64,000 bases of DNA from Streptococcus sp. F0442 (GCF_000314795.2 NZ_KB373314.1:864418-928417); one strand, 5' to 3'; shown: positions 36,693-48,126, counted from the stretch's first letter. Made by a program: numbers and translations. The notes: a model not told the origin generated them from the letters alone.

Positions 36693-37568
36693 TTAAATCA
36701 CTTCCAACTTTGGTTGGTGTTCAAATAAGGCTTTTGTTGCATGGTGGACATGATAGGCTACATCTTCATTGTTCATGGTGTAGAGATGGACACCGGCAAC
36801 ATCTTGTGTGACCAAATCAACGATTTGATCCACCGCATAGGCCAAACCAGCCGCACGAAGGGATTCTGGATCATGTTCATACTTATCCAGGATGGCTTTG
36901 AACTTCCGTGGGATATGAACATTTTCACAAGTCTTCAACAAGCGAAGGGCCTGATTTCTGTTAAGAATTGGCATCACCCCTGCATGAATAGGTACATCGA
37001 TCCCTGCCAAGGTACACTTATCTTGGAAATCATAGAAGCGTTCATTATCAAAGAAAAGCTGCGTCACCAAGCTCGAGCATCCAGCATCTACCTTCTTTTT
37101 AAGGTTTTGAATGTCTGAAATTTGACTAGGTGAATCCGGGTGACCTTCTGGGTAACAAGCACCGATCACATCAAAGTGAGGAGCTTCTGTTTTAATGAAT
37201 TCAATTAAGTCCGTTGCATAACGAAAGTCTTTTAAAGGCTCAATACCAGGAATAATATCACCACGAAGGGCCAAGATCCGATGAACCCCTACTTGATCTA
37301 ATTCATGAAGGGTATCTGCTACTTTTTCCTTGCTTAGATAGATGGCAGGTAAGTGGGCAATGGTCGGAATAGACAATTCATTCTGAATATGATTGGCTAA
37401 AGCAACCGTCGTCTCTTTGATATTGTATTTATTATTGCTAGCTGTCACACTGATAAAGTGAGGAGCTAATTCCTGCATATTTTCCAAGGCACGTAAGAGC
37501 TTGGCATTGCCTACTTCAGGATTTGGAGGGAAAACCTCAAAGGAGAGCGACGGTGTTTGCTTAGTCAT
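36693..37568 (-). CDS. metF: Methylenetetrahydrofolate reductase
   Basis: This 291-residue flavoprotein of the MTHFR barrel family begins MTKQTPSLSFEVFPP and contains TASNNKYNIKETTVALANH, ILALRGDI and VIGACYPEGHPDS. It reduces 5,10-methylene-THF to 5-methyl-THF, the methyl donor used by MetE. I chose the ATG at 37566-37568 over a TTG one codon earlier because its AAAGGA spacing is better. It follows metE after 71 bases on the same strand, so the two form a metEF operon. Confidence 0.94.
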   Translation of the reverse strand: MTKQTPSLSFEVFPPNPEVGNAKLLRALENMQELAPHFISVTASNNKYNIKETTVALANHIQNELSIPTIAHLPAIYLSKEKVADTLHELDQVGVHRILALRGDIIPGIEPLKDFRYATDLIEFIKTEAPHFDVIGACYPEGHPDSPSQISDIQNLKKKVDAGCSSLVTQLFFDNERFYDFQDKCTLAGIDVPIHAGVMPILNRNQALRLLKTCENVHIPRKFKAILDKYEHDPESLRAAGLAYAVDQIVDLVTQDVAGVHLYTMNNEDVAYHVHHATKALFEHQPKLEVI

Positions 37569-37639
37569 CAAATGTATTCCTTTCTTGATTGAGCAATTCT
37601 TTCTTTGCTATCGAGCAAGCTTAGGAAGTTCTGCTTGCC

Positions 37640-39889
37640 TTATAGCGCTTTACGAGCAGCTTTTGCCGCTTCTACAAGACGGATCAAGCTTTCTCTCGTT
37701 TCTTTGATACCACGTGTTTTCAAACCACAGTCAGGGTTGATCCATACTTTTTTGCTTGGTACTTTAGCAAGGATGGCTTCGATGGTGTGGTCGATTTCGC
37801 CTTCGTTAGGCACACGAGGAGAGTGGATATCGTAAACTCCAGGACCCACTTCTGTCTGGAAGTTTTGAGCTTTGAGTTCGTCCAAGATTTCAAGGTTTGA
37901 ACGGCTCGCTTCAAATGAGATCACGTCCGCATCCATGTTATCGATGGCTGGGATGATATCTGTAAATTCTGAGTAACACATGTGTGTGTGGATCTGTGTA
38001 TCTGGCGCAACTGTTGAGTGTACCAAACGGAAGGCTGGAATAGCCCAGTCAAGGTAATCTTCATACCAGTCGCTACGACGGAGTGGCAATTTCTCACGAA
38101 GAGCAGCCTCGTCGATTTGGATGATTTTCACGCCTGCTGCTTCAAGGTCAAGAACTTCCTCCTTGATGGCAAGAGCGATTTGAAGAGTTGAATCCTTAAT
38201 AGAGATGTCTTCACGTGGGAATGACCAGTTAAGGATGGTCACAGGTCCAGTCAACATCCCTTTAACAGGTTTGTTCGTACGGCTTTGTGCGTAGCTAGAC
38301 CATTTCACAGTGATTGGGTTGAGACGAGTGACATCACCCCAGATAATTGGCGGTTTCACCCCACGCATACCGTATGATTGTACCCAACCGTTTTTAGAGA
38401 AGAGGTAACCTGACAAGTTTTGACCGAAGTACTCAACCATGTCGTTCCGCTCGAATTCACCGTGTACAAGCACGTCAAATCCAACTTCTTCTTGCCATTT
38501 AATCCATTCGTCGATGGTTTCAGCAAGGAATGCATCGTATTCTTCTTGAGTCAATTCACCCTTACGGAAGGCCAAACGTTTAGCGCGAACTTCCTTCGTT
38601 TGAGGGAAGGATCCGATGGTTGTTGTTGGAAGAGCTGGAAGTTTGAAGGCATCTTCTTGGATAGCTTCACGTTCAGCAAAGGCTGGCAAACGAGTGTAGT
38701 CTGCGTCAGTCAATCCTGCAATACGAGCACGAAGTTCCACATTTTCACCAACACGTTCCGTCGCAAAGAGTTCTTTGTTGGCAGCAAGAGCTTGTTCTCC
38801 TTGGCCGTTGCGGATAGCATCCAAGTCACGAAGTTCTTCCAATTTTTCAACTGCAAAGGCAAAGTGGTTTAAGATAGCTGGCTCAAAGTCTTCGTTAGCA
38901 GTTGTAAATGGCACATGAAGTAGTGAGCAAGAAGTTGTCAAAACAAGGTTTTCAGCTGGCACTTGTTTCAAGATTTCCAAGCTTGCTTCGTAGTTGTTGC
39001 GCCAGATATTCTTACCGTTGACAATCCCTGCATAAAGCGTCTTGTCAGCTGGGAAGCCACCTTTAACGAGTTCAAGAGTCTTCTTACCTTCAACGAAGTC
39101 CAAACCAATCGCATCTACTGGCAAGTTCACAAGGTCAGCGTAGATGTCACGAACATCACCGAAGTAAGTTTGAATCAAGACCTCAAGACCTTTCTTGTCA
39201 GCCAAGAGCTTGTTGTAAAGGTTCAAGAAGAGCGCTTTTTCTTCAGCTGTCAAATCTTTAACAAGAGCTGCTTCATCCAATTGAATACGAGTCGCACCAA
39301 GTTCAGCCAATTTAGCAAAAACATCTTGGTAAGCAGCCACTAAGCTATCGACGAAGTCTTCTGCTTTCACGCCTTCTTCAAAGTCTGATAATTGAAGGAA
39401 AGTGAAGGGTCCAACCACAACTGGGCGAGTGTCAAGACCCAATTCTTTGGCTTCTTGGTACTCATCAAAAATCTTGTGACCAGCCAATTTAACTTCTGTT
39501 GTTTTTTCAAATTTTGGAACGATATAGTGGTAGTTCGTGTTAAACCATTTCTTCATTGGAAGAGCACGCACATCCCCTTTTTCACCTTGGTAGCCACGCG
39601 CCAAAGCGAAGTAGCGTTCAAGATCTGTCAATTCTAAGTTTTGCACAGACTCAGGAACCACGTTGAAAAGAAAGGCTGCATCTAGGAAGTTGTCATAATG
39701 TGAAAAATCATTTGATGGGATTTCAGTGATCCCTTTTTCTTTGACAATATTCCAGTGTTTGGCACGCAATTCTTTTGCAGCATCCAACAAATCTGCAGCT
39801 GTGATTTCATTTCTAAAGTATTTTTCAGTTGTAAATTTTAATTCACGGAATTCACCCAAACGAGGGAAACCGATAATTGTAGTTGACAT
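37640..39889 (-). CDS. metE: Cobalamin-independent methionine synthase
   Basis: This 749-residue enzyme starts [19 protein letters not shown] and shows the C-terminal zinc site in [17 protein letters not shown] and [25 protein letters not shown] and [16 protein letters not shown] are also conserved. It transfers a methyl group from 5-methyl-THF-polyglutamate to homocysteine without cobalamin. I chose the ATG at 39887-39889 since GGAGGACACAAC precedes it directly and the sequence matches the family start. It leads the metE-metF operon, with a MetR/MtaR-like box centred about 66 bases before the predicted transcription start. Confidence 0.96.
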   Translation of the reverse strand: MSTTIIGFPRLGEFRELKFTTEKYFRNEITAADLLDAAKELRAKHWNIVKEKGITEIPSNDFSHYDNFLDAAFLFNVVPESVQNLELTDLERYFALARGYQGEKGDVRALPMKKWFNTNYHYIVPKFEKTTEVKLAGHKIFDEYQEAKELGLDTRPVVVGPFTFLQLSDFEEGVKAEDFVDSLVAAYQDVFAKLAELGATRIQLDEAALVKDLTAEEKALFLNLYNKLLADKKGLEVLIQTYFGDVRDIYADLVNLPVDAIGLDFVEGKKTLELVKGGFPADKTLYAGIVNGKNIWRNNYEASLEILKQVPAENLVLTTSCSLLHVPFTTANEDFEPAILNHFAFAVEKLEELRDLDAIRNGQGEQALAANKELFATERVGENVELRARIAGLTDADYTRLPAFAEREAIQEDAFKLPALPTTTIGSFPQTKEVRAKRLAFRKGELTQEEYDAFLAETIDEWIKWQEEVGFDVLVHGEFERNDMVEYFGQNLSGYLFSKNGWVQSYGMRGVKPPIIWGDVTRLNPITVKWSSYAQSRTNKPVKGMLTGPVTILNWSFPREDISIKDSTLQIALAIKEEVLDLEAAGVKIIQIDEAALREKLPLRRSDWYEDYLDWAIPAFRLVHSTVAPDTQIHTHMCYSEFTDIIPAIDNMDADVISFEASRSNLEILDELKAQNFQTEVGPGVYDIHSPRVPNEGEIDHTIEAILAKVPSKKVWINPDCGLKTRGIKETRESLIRLVEAAKAARKAL

Positions 39890-39920
39890 GTTGTGTCCTC
39901 CAAAAATTCTAATTGAGACT

Positions 39921-39988
39921 ATCATATCAGAAGATAGCAGTCTTGTATAATTGCTTTTACACGAATCTTGATATAGCCAAAAACTATA
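39921..39988 (-). promoter_or_regulatory. metE promoter with MetR/MtaR-type box
   Basis: The -10 TATGAT (39921-39926, minus strand), preceded by TGA, is an extended -10 without a good -35. The inverted repeat TATAGCCAAAAACTATA (39972-39988) closely resembles the TATAGTTTNAAACTATA box I recall for streptococcal LysR-type methionine regulators. Its centre is about 66 bases upstream of the predicted start site, typical of LysR activators. Confidence 0.75.
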
Positions 39989-40131
39989 ACATCGATTTAA
40001 TAGGCCTTTAGAGCAAAGATTAAATGCAAAAACTAGGACTTCTTATAAAAATTTCCTATACCCCTAATCTAAGCTGGTATCACTAAACCATCTTTAAGTC
40101 AATGCTCTACAATGACATTTGCAAAGAAATA

Positions 40132-40164
40132 AAGCAGGCCTTCTCTAAGGAGAAAGACCTGCTT
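40132..40164 (-). terminator. dexB terminator
   Basis: AAGCAGG (40132-40138) pairs with CCTGCTT (40158-40164), with further pairing inside. On the minus strand a T-rich tail follows. The rest of 39990-40131 holds nothing I recognise. Confidence 0.8.
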
Positions 40165-40200
40165 CTACAAGGAAGTGATTTCCTATTTTTCTTACGTTCA

Positions 40201-41877
<1,677 letters not shown>

Positions 41878-44109
41878 TTACAAGTCTTCATTCTCTTCAC
41901 TGGAATAAATCACTTCAAAGAGACGTTGACGCAAACCTTCCTCTAAAGGCGTAATGACCTTCATCAACTGTTTCCAATTCTTGGCTGTTGAACAAGCCGC
42001 AAATAATTCATTCTTTCTATCGTAGGCCAGGTTGGCAGATTTCAAGAGCTCAAACATCCGATCTTCTTTTGCAGTAGGACGCGATTGCAGCTCACCCATC
42101 GCAATCTCCTGACTGTGATTGTCCACTAAGATAGGGGCTGTCTCAAAGGTATGGAGGAAGAACCGGTGCTGTCTCTTTTCAGGAAGCAGCGTTCGATCAC
42201 CTGTTAAATCCAACCTAATCTTTCTTTCATCCCAATTGACAGTTAGGCGGGTTTCAACCCTGTTATCTCCTTCTCCTTCAAGGAGCACGAAGGAACGATT
42301 GTCACCTGGGAAAAGATGCCAGTCCAGCATTTCTGGGAGCTCTACCCCTGTCTGCGGTTGTGCATCCATAGGGATGACGGCTCCTGCACGCGCAAAGACC
42401 GGAATATCCTGGCTAGCTCTAAAGACTGTAAGCTTGCCTTTTCCTTCGTACTTCCAATCATGGAAGAAATCATACCAAACTCCGTCTGGGAACCAAACAC
42501 TCACAGAAGCACTATGATAGACAGGATCCAGAGCCTCTGAAATTGGGGCCACCATGAGTTCACTACCAAAGAAATATTGATTTTTAGCCTCATAAGCATC
42601 TTCTTCGTTTGGATAGTGGTAATAGAGGGGCTGAACCAAAGGCAGTCCTTGTTCATGCGTCGCCACATTCATGGTGTAAAGATAAGGTAGTAAGCTGTGA
42701 CGCAGGCGTAAATATCGCTTCATCCAGCGACAGGTCTCAGACGAGTAAAACCACGGTTCCTTGCTGTTAAAAGCATTACAAGAACTATGGAGACGATTGA
42801 TCGGGCTAAAGACCCCAAATTGCAACCAGCGAAGAGCCAAGTCTTCATCATAGTAACCCCGCATATGGCCACCAATATCGTGACTCCACCACGTATAACC
42901 GATATTTGAAGCTGTGCTGGTAAAATAGGGTTGAAAGGCTAGGGATTCCCAAGTCACAATGGTATCCCCTGAAAAACCGATCGGATACCGGTGGCTGCCA
43001 GGACCTCCATAACGCGATAAGATAAGACCAGCTTGACCTGTACGACAATTGTCTAGATAATGATAATGATTTAACAACCAAAGGGGATCCATCTTGCCAT
43101 GACTTCCCTGTTGCCAATCAATCCACCAAAAGTCGACTCCTTGATCTTCCAAGGGATGATGGACATCTTCGAAATAAGCTTCGCGAAAGGCTGGACTGTA
43201 AAAGTCAAAGCTAGCCGCTTCTTCTTTTTCCGCATCTAATCCCAAGCGTTTTGCGACCATGGGGTAAGCATCCTCGAAGGCACGAATGCCATCTGCTGGA
43301 TGGACATTTAAGGTCACCTTTAAACCACGCTCATGAAGACCATGTAAGAAGGCAGCTGGATCAGGAATCAAGTCCCGGTTCCAACTATAGCCCGTCCAAC
43401 CACTTCCAAAGCGAGCAGGAATCGCTGTCTTGTGCCAGTCCATATCGATCACACTGACAGCCAAAGGCACCCCTTCAGCCTTGAAACGATCCATTAAATC
43501 TGTGTACTCCTGACTGGTATAAGGCCAATACCGACTCCACCAGTTTCCCAGAGCATAACGTGGCAAGAGAGGGGGTTGTCCCGTCAGATGGTAAAAATCT
43601 TTCAAGGCCCCTAGATAATCGCGCCCATAACCGAAGAAATACAGATCCACTTCTGGACATGGCCGTGCTCTAAATCCGCTTTCGACATCATACAAGTAGG
43701 AGCTGGAATCGTCTAAAAGAGCATAACCGGCCTTGCTCAAGATCCCATCTTCCAACTCCATAGCTCCATCGACCTCGTCAAGCGTCCGACTGGTCCCTTT
43801 CAAGGTCTCAGGCTGATCACCATAGTGCCACCGGCTACCATAGACTGCATACTGACCCTTGAGCTCGATAAAAAGCCGATCCGGTGTAAAAGGTCCCTTT
43901 TCAAAATGAAGGTGGAGATGCTCCGTATGCAGATCGAGGACCTCTTCTGTCTCTACGACCTCACAGGCAACAGGTCCAAAATCACGATTTTGCACAACTT
44001 GCGTCTGACCATCTTCAAAAACACCACCCTCTGAATATTCCAAGCGCACCAAAGATTCCGTTAATACGGAGATTCGGTAGTTCTCTCCCTGTATCACTGA
44101 TCCTGCCAT
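41878..44109 (-). CDS. GH31 family alpha-glycosidase
   Basis: This 743-residue glycoside hydrolase family 31 protein has an N-terminal beta domain, the barrel motif VDFWWIDWQQGSHGKMDPLW (nucleophile Asp near residue 331), SFSGDTIVTW-type sequence IGFSGDTIVTWESLAFQP, and YTWWSHDIGGHMRGYYDEDLALRWLQFG. Family members cleave alpha-glucosides or alpha-xylosides. No signal peptide is seen, so it acts in the cytoplasm. It is first of a GH31-dexB pair, with a near-consensus TTGACA-N17-TATAGT promoter and a strong cre site, so it should be repressed by preferred sugars. Substrate specificity cannot be read, but pairing with DexB suggests alpha-gluco-oligosaccharides. Confidence 0.88.
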   Translation of the reverse strand: MAGSVIQGENYRISVLTESLVRLEYSEGGVFEDGQTQVVQNRDFGPVACEVVETEEVLDLHTEHLHLHFEKGPFTPDRLFIELKGQYAVYGSRWHYGDQPETLKGTSRTLDEVDGAMELEDGILSKAGYALLDDSSSYLYDVESGFRARPCPEVDLYFFGYGRDYLGALKDFYHLTGQPPLLPRYALGNWWSRYWPYTSQEYTDLMDRFKAEGVPLAVSVIDMDWHKTAIPARFGSGWTGYSWNRDLIPDPAAFLHGLHERGLKVTLNVHPADGIRAFEDAYPMVAKRLGLDAEKEEAASFDFYSPAFREAYFEDVHHPLEDQGVDFWWIDWQQGSHGKMDPLWLLNHYHYLDNCRTGQAGLILSRYGGPGSHRYPIGFSGDTIVTWESLAFQPYFTSTASNIGYTWWSHDIGGHMRGYYDEDLALRWLQFGVFSPINRLHSSCNAFNSKEPWFYSSETCRWMKRYLRLRHSLLPYLYTMNVATHEQGLPLVQPLYYHYPNEEDAYEAKNQYFFGSELMVAPISEALDPVYHSASVSVWFPDGVWYDFFHDWKYEGKGKLTVFRASQDIPVFARAGAVIPMDAQPQTGVELPEMLDWHLFPGDNRSFVLLEGEGDNRVETRLTVNWDERKIRLDLTGDRTLLPEKRQHRFFLHTFETAPILVDNHSQEIAMGELQSRPTAKEDRMFELLKSANLAYDRKNELFAACSTAKNWKQLMKVITPLEEGLRQRLFEVIYSSEENEDL

Positions 44110-44173
44110 TTGTCTTTCCTCCTCTTTTTATGGAGCATCTGACTGCCCGCTTTTTATCTGCTTCACCTCACCG

Positions 44174-44221
44174 TGTAAGCGTTTACGATTTTACTATAGC
44201 ACTCAAAAAAAGGCCTGTCAA
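44174..44221 (-). promoter_or_regulatory. Promoter and cre site of the GH31 gene
   Basis: On the minus strand TTGACA (44216-44221) and TATAGT (44193-44198) are 17 bases apart. TGTAAGCGTTTACG (44174-44187) matches the cre consensus TGWAANCGNTNWCA at 13 of 14 positions. It covers the predicted start site near 44186, the classical place for CcpA repression. Confidence 0.88.
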
Positions 44222-44267
44222 CACCTGACAGAACCTTTCCTAAAATATTATAAGATCAACTTCCCCA

Positions 44268-44369
44268 ATGGATCAAGAGATACATGAGACTCGATCCAAA
44301 CATATCTGCCAAGACATGCATGAGGAAAAATGGCAAGAGATTCTTGACGACCTTGAGGACGGACGTTAG
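44268..44369 (+). other. Possible 33-codon ORF or gene remnant
   Basis: ATG 44268 to TAG 44367-44369 reads a 33-residue charged peptide with HEEKWQEILDDLEDGR at its end. There is no visible ribosome binding site. It looks like the tail of a decayed gene or a short unannotated peptide. The surrounding 300 bases hold no other gene. Confidence 0.25.
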
Positions 44370-44483
44370 GTGAAATTATCCAGTGGATGATTTCAGCAAT
44401 TCAGGAAGTTCCATGACTAAATTAAGATACAGAGGGCATCTGCGGAGTAAAAATTAAAAATCATATTTCTGCAGAATCATTTC

Positions 44484-44507
44484 ACCTATTTTAGTTAAAA
44501 AATAGGT
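44484..44507. other. AT-rich hairpin upstream of repeat copy B
   Basis: ACCTATTTT (44484-44492) pairs with AAAATAGGT (44499-44507) around a six-base loop. It may terminate stray transcripts. It sits 12 bases before the repeat. Confidence 0.4.
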
Positions 44508-44519
44508 TATCAACATTCT

Positions 44520-44692
44520 GAGGCTGGGACAAAAGTCCTAGCCTCTTAATTGTTTTTGTACTGTTGAGCAAGACGCAGTGGTTGAGTGGGCTCTACTACG
44601 CTGATTTCATCAGCTTTTACAGCCCTACTCAACTATGCGGAGGTGGGACGACGAAATCGAATTCTAACGAATTCCCGATTTCTGTCCCACTC
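44520..44692 (+). repeat. Three-hairpin intergenic repeat, copy B
   Basis: This 173-base copy of the element at 1318-1490 differs at about eight positions by eye. Five of these fall in the linker between hairpins 1 and 2, while the stems of hairpins 1 and 2 are identical. In hairpin 3 an A-to-G change (copy B GAAATCG) adds one pair. It ends four bases before the ktrA stop codon. Relative to the gene it adjoins (ktrA, minus strand) its orientation is opposite to that of copy A, which lies after scrR on the plus strand. Confidence 0.85.
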
Positions 44693-44696
44693 TCTC

Positions 44697-45371
44697 TCAG
44701 TTTGTTTCCTCTAAGAGGTCTTGGATTCTATCCAGATACTGGTTGTCTGTCACCGCCATCACGCGCACCCCTTCTGGCCAGATAAAGTCGGGACCAATCT
44801 GACTTCGCAAAGGCTGGTCTTCCGCATCTCGATAGCCAATAATATTGAGTTGAAATTGGTCTCTGATTTCCAAGTCTCGGATGCTTTTTCCTACCCAGCT
44901 AGCTGGAACCGTAAACTCGACCACCACCACTGCTTCATCCAACTGGAAAACTTCAATCCCATGTTGGAAGAGGATCATCTTAGCTAGAGACATGCCCGCT
45001 TCTACCTCTGGTAGGATGACCAAATCAGCCCCAATCCTCTCAAGGACTTCCTTGGTCACTTCATTTTTAACCTTGGCAATGACGTGCTCGACTCCAAGGG
45101 CCTTACAGTGCATGACCGCCAGCACACTGGACTCTAGGTTTTCACCCGTCGCGATCACGACTGTGTCACAGGTACCGATATCAGCCGCATCCAAGAGGTC
45201 CATTTCTGTAATGTCTCCAACAATTCCAGTCGTAATCATGGATTCATATTGGTTGATCACATCTGCGTGATCGTCAATTGCAATAATATCCACATCCTGA
45301 TCCTGTAAGGTTTTCAGGACACTCTGTCCAAAAATTCCCAATCCTAAAATTCCAATGGTTCGATTCGCCAT
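44697..45371 (-). CDS. ktrA: KtrA-type potassium uptake regulatory subunit
   Basis: This 224-residue RCK protein has the Rossmann nucleotide site RTIGILGLGIFGQSVLKTL with a downstream acidic DD near residue 34. The C-terminal RCK_C domain spans about residues 135-224. It is a cytoplasmic ring that gates the KtrB channel on ATP/ADP binding; many streptococcal members also bind cyclic di-AMP in RCK_C, which I cannot confirm here. It starts nine bases after ktrB ends. Its stop codon nearly touches repeat copy B, whose hairpin 3 may act as its terminator. Confidence 0.9.
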   Translation of the reverse strand: MANRTIGILGLGIFGQSVLKTLQDQDVDIIAIDDHADVINQYESMITTGIVGDITEMDLLDAADIGTCDTVVIATGENLESSVLAVMHCKALGVEHVIAKVKNEVTKEVLERIGADLVILPEVEAGMSLAKMILFQHGIEVFQLDEAVVVVEFTVPASWVGKSIRDLEIRDQFQLNIIGYRDAEDQPLRSQIGPDFIWPEGVRVMAVTDNQYLDRIQDLLEETN

Positions 45372-45380
45372 GAGTTTCTC

Positions 45381-46763
45381 CTATCCGATAATGATGTCTG
45401 CCTTGGCATACTGCAAGGTATCTGCTTTCTTGGCTTGGTAATTGTTCAAACTGACCATAAGGGTCAAAGGACCAATCCGTCCGATAAACATGAGGACCAT
45501 AATAATGGCTAGTCCCGCCCCATTTAAGGTCGAGGTCACATTGGCTGTCACGCCTACTGTCGCTAGAGCGGATACCACCTCAAAGACCAAATAAATAAAG
45601 CGTTGGCCATCCGGCGTCACCAAACAGATTCCTAATAGACCCACTAAGAAGGTCAACTGGAAAATCACCGCCGTCCCAAAGGAACGTTGAACAATGTCTG
45701 GTGAAATGGTACGTTTTCCTAAATTGGTATGTGGTAGCCCTAATAGTTCCTTCCGAGCCAGGAGCAAGAGGACCAGGAAGGTGGTGATCTTCATGCCCCC
45801 TGCTGTCCCACCCGGTGCTCCACCTAAAAACATCTGCAAGAGATAGACGAAGAGCGTCACTGGCCGGACTGCTGTATAATCTAAGGATGCAAAACCAGCT
45901 GTCCGCATACTGACAGTTTGGAAGAAGCTGACCAAGATCTTCTCTCCTAATGGAAGGGACCCAATCGTTGCTGGATTATTAAACTCGGTCAAGAGACTGG
46001 TTACTGTCCCAAAGAGAAGGATCGCAGCTGTTAACCAGAGAACCACCTTGGTATGGAAGCGAAGAGTCCGCCGTCCTGATTGATTACGGGCCTTGGTAGC
46101 CAGGTCAAACCAGACCATGAAGCCCAAGCCCCCAGTAATAATAAGGGCAGATAAGGTCATATTGACCAACCAATCGGTCTGGAAGCTCATCATACTATCG
46201 CCCCCAAAATTATCAAAGCCCGCATTACAAAAGGCCGAGACCGCAACAAAGATAGAGTTAAAGATTCCATGGCCCCAACCAAATCGAGGAATGAAGCGAA
46301 TCATGAGGAGCAAGGCCCCCAGTCCTTCGATGGTAAAGGTGGTAATGAAAATAGAACGGACAAAACGGGCCAAGCTCTGGTTATTGCTAAAGCTAAAGCT
46401 GTCCCGGATGGTCTGTCGGTCCTTGTAGCTAAGCTTTTGGCGACCTTCCATAAAGAAGAGACCGATAAAGGTCAAGATCCCCAGGCCACCAATCTGAATC
46501 AAGAGCATACAAATCAATTGCCCCCAACCATTATAGGTCGAAGCTACTGATTGGGTAAAGAGCCCTGTCACACAGACCATGGAGACTGCTGTAAAAAGGT
46601 GGTCGACATAACCTGCTTTTGAGATTGCTTGCTGGACAAAAGGCAGACTCAATAAGAGGGAGCCCACCAGGATAACCAAGGCAAAGCTGAGAAAGATTCG
46701 CCTTGCCGGAGACAGGCTTTTAATTTTGGCCTGCCATTGTTTAAAAAATAATTTGACTAACAT
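45381..46763 (-). CDS. ktrB: KtrB/TrkH-family potassium transporter
   Basis: This 460-residue membrane protein of the Trk/Ktr superfamily has four pseudo-repeats of helix, pore loop, helix. Pore-loop sequences include SMVCVTGLF, VSAFCNAGFDNFGGDSMM, TVSMRTAGFASLDY and ALATVGVTANVT, each with the glycine that lines the selectivity filter. It carries K+, often Na+-dependent, and needs the KtrA ring. Its ATG follows the phosphorylase gene by 32 bases. TACAAT/TATGAT sequences just upstream suggest a transcript with almost no leader, in addition to read-through. Confidence 0.9.
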   Translation of the reverse strand: MLVKLFFKQWQAKIKSLSPARRIFLSFALVILVGSLLLSLPFVQQAISKAGYVDHLFTAVSMVCVTGLFTQSVASTYNGWGQLICMLLIQIGGLGILTFIGLFFMEGRQKLSYKDRQTIRDSFSFSNNQSLARFVRSIFITTFTIEGLGALLLMIRFIPRFGWGHGIFNSIFVAVSAFCNAGFDNFGGDSMMSFQTDWLVNMTLSALIITGGLGFMVWFDLATKARNQSGRRTLRFHTKVVLWLTAAILLFGTVTSLLTEFNNPATIGSLPLGEKILVSFFQTVSMRTAGFASLDYTAVRPVTLFVYLLQMFLGGAPGGTAGGMKITTFLVLLLLARKELLGLPHTNLGKRTISPDIVQRSFGTAVIFQLTFLVGLLGICLVTPDGQRFIYLVFEVVSALATVGVTANVTSTLNGAGLAIIMVLMFIGRIGPLTLMVSLNNYQAKKADTLQYAKADIIIG

Positions 46764-46795
46764 AGCTTCATTGTATCATAAAAAGGTGAAAAGAC

Positions 46796-47560
46796 CTACA
46801 AGTGATGAACCATCTCTAGGCACAATTCTAGGGCCTTCTCAAAAGCTTCAGCACCCCAGTCACGCTGGTCATAATTTTCCAGGTCTGCAAGAGAATCTGC
46901 GGTAAATAGGAGCAAGCCCCAAACTACATCACGAAGCTGGGCGACTGCTGCCAGTGAGGCGCACTCCATCTCCACAACACTGCACCCTTCTTGAATGCGA
47001 TAGGCTACCTTGTCAGGCGTTTCTCGATAAAAGCCGTCCGTCGACCAGGTCATGACTTCTTGATAGGGAATGGACGCTTGTTTTAGAACCCTTTCAATAG
47101 CAGTCAGTGCACGACGATCCACTTCCATATAACGAGAAGGCGCCACATAATGGTAACTGGCTCCCTCATCTCGCAAGGCCTTGGTCGGGATCAAAAAGGA
47201 ATTTTCTTCTATGTCTACCAAGACGCCACAGCTGCCTGCGGAAATGATTTTCTTCACCCCATAGCCAATCAACCAATCCATGAATTGAGCTGCTGGTGCA
47301 GATCCAACTGGCGCTTGGGCCAAGCAGAGTTTCTCCCCTTGGTGCTCCAGAACATAGACTGGATAAGCCTTGGTAGCTGAGACAAAGGTAGCCACTTGCT
47401 CAGCTCCAACAGCTTTGGCAAAGCGATCAATTTCATCCTCTAAAAAAGCATAAACGCATTTTTCAGGCAGGTGCAGGTCTAACCCCTCATGAGTCGGCAT
47501 CAGGACTGCCTGTGGGTTGTCGTCAAACTCTAAAATAGGAATTTCATGTTTATGGATCAT
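46796..47560 (-). CDS. Nucleoside phosphorylase (uridine/purine nucleoside phosphorylase-like)
   Basis: This 254-residue member of the nucleoside phosphorylase superfamily has IISAGSCGVLVDIEENSFLIPTKALRDEGASYHYV and the catalytic-site VVEMECASLAAVAQLRDVV with a late LLFTADSLAD. The family splits nucleosides with phosphate to give base and pentose-1-phosphate. The substrate class (uridine-like versus purine) cannot be fixed by reading. Its ATG overlaps the stop of the acetyltransferase gene by four bases, and ktrB follows after 32 bases. Confidence 0.85.
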   Translation of the reverse strand: MIHKHEIPILEFDDNPQAVLMPTHEGLDLHLPEKCVYAFLEDEIDRFAKAVGAEQVATFVSATKAYPVYVLEHQGEKLCLAQAPVGSAPAAQFMDWLIGYGVKKIISAGSCGVLVDIEENSFLIPTKALRDEGASYHYVAPSRYMEVDRRALTAIERVLKQASIPYQEVMTWSTDGFYRETPDKVAYRIQEGCSVVEMECASLAAVAQLRDVVWGLLLFTADSLADLENYDQRDWGAEAFEKALELCLEMVHHL

Positions 47561-48126
47561 CCCTTCTCCTTTTTAACGGGTATTTCTTTAATGACACGGG
47601 CTGGGTTTCCTCCAAGGACCACATTATCTCCAAAGGACTTGGTCACGACTGCCCCAGCACCAGCGACCACATTATCACCCAGCGTCACACCAGGAAGGAT
47701 GGTGACACCTCCTCCTGCCCAGAAATTGTCCCCAATAGTAATCGGAGCCCCATACTCCAGACCAGAATTGCGTTCATCTGGATCCAGTGGGTGCAAGGGT
47801 GTCAAAAATTGGCAATTAGGACCAATCATGGCATTCTTTCCAATCGTAATGGGACATATATCCAACATAGTCAAATTGTAATTGGCATAGAAATGCTCTC
47901 CCAGATGGATGTTGATCCCATAATCCACAAGAACCTGACGGTTGAGATAGAGGTTTTCACCGGTAGAGCCAAACCACTCTTTGATGATGGCCGCCCCTTT
48001 TTTAGGGTCTACTTCTTGGTTAAAGGCCTCTTGTTTCTCCCGAGAGGCTTTGGCCAAAGCCCGTAATTCAGGGTCTGCAGGTCTATAATAGTCACCTGCA
48101 ATCATTTTTTCATATTCACTGGCCAT
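47557..48126 (-). CDS. Sugar O-acetyltransferase (maltose acetyltransferase-like)
   Basis: This 189-residue protein has an N-terminal maltose-acetyltransferase domain (SEYEKMIAGDYYRPADPELRALAKASREKQEAFN). A left-handed beta-helix of hexapeptide repeats follows (CPITIGKNAMIGPNCQFLTPLHPLD, PITIGDNFWAGGGVTILPGVTLGDNVVAGAGAVVTKSF). It moves acetyl from acetyl-CoA to a sugar hydroxyl, perhaps for detoxification of unused sugars. GGAGG precedes the ATG. It leads a unit with the nucleoside phosphorylase gene (four-base overlap), behind a TTGTTT-N17-TATAAT promoter. Confidence 0.9.
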   Translation of the reverse strand: MASEYEKMIAGDYYRPADPELRALAKASREKQEAFNQEVDPKKGAAIIKEWFGSTGENLYLNRQVLVDYGINIHLGEHFYANYNLTMLDICPITIGKNAMIGPNCQFLTPLHPLDPDERNSGLEYGAPITIGDNFWAGGGVTILPGVTLGDNVVAGAGAVVTKSFGDNVVLGGNPARVIKEIPVKKEKG

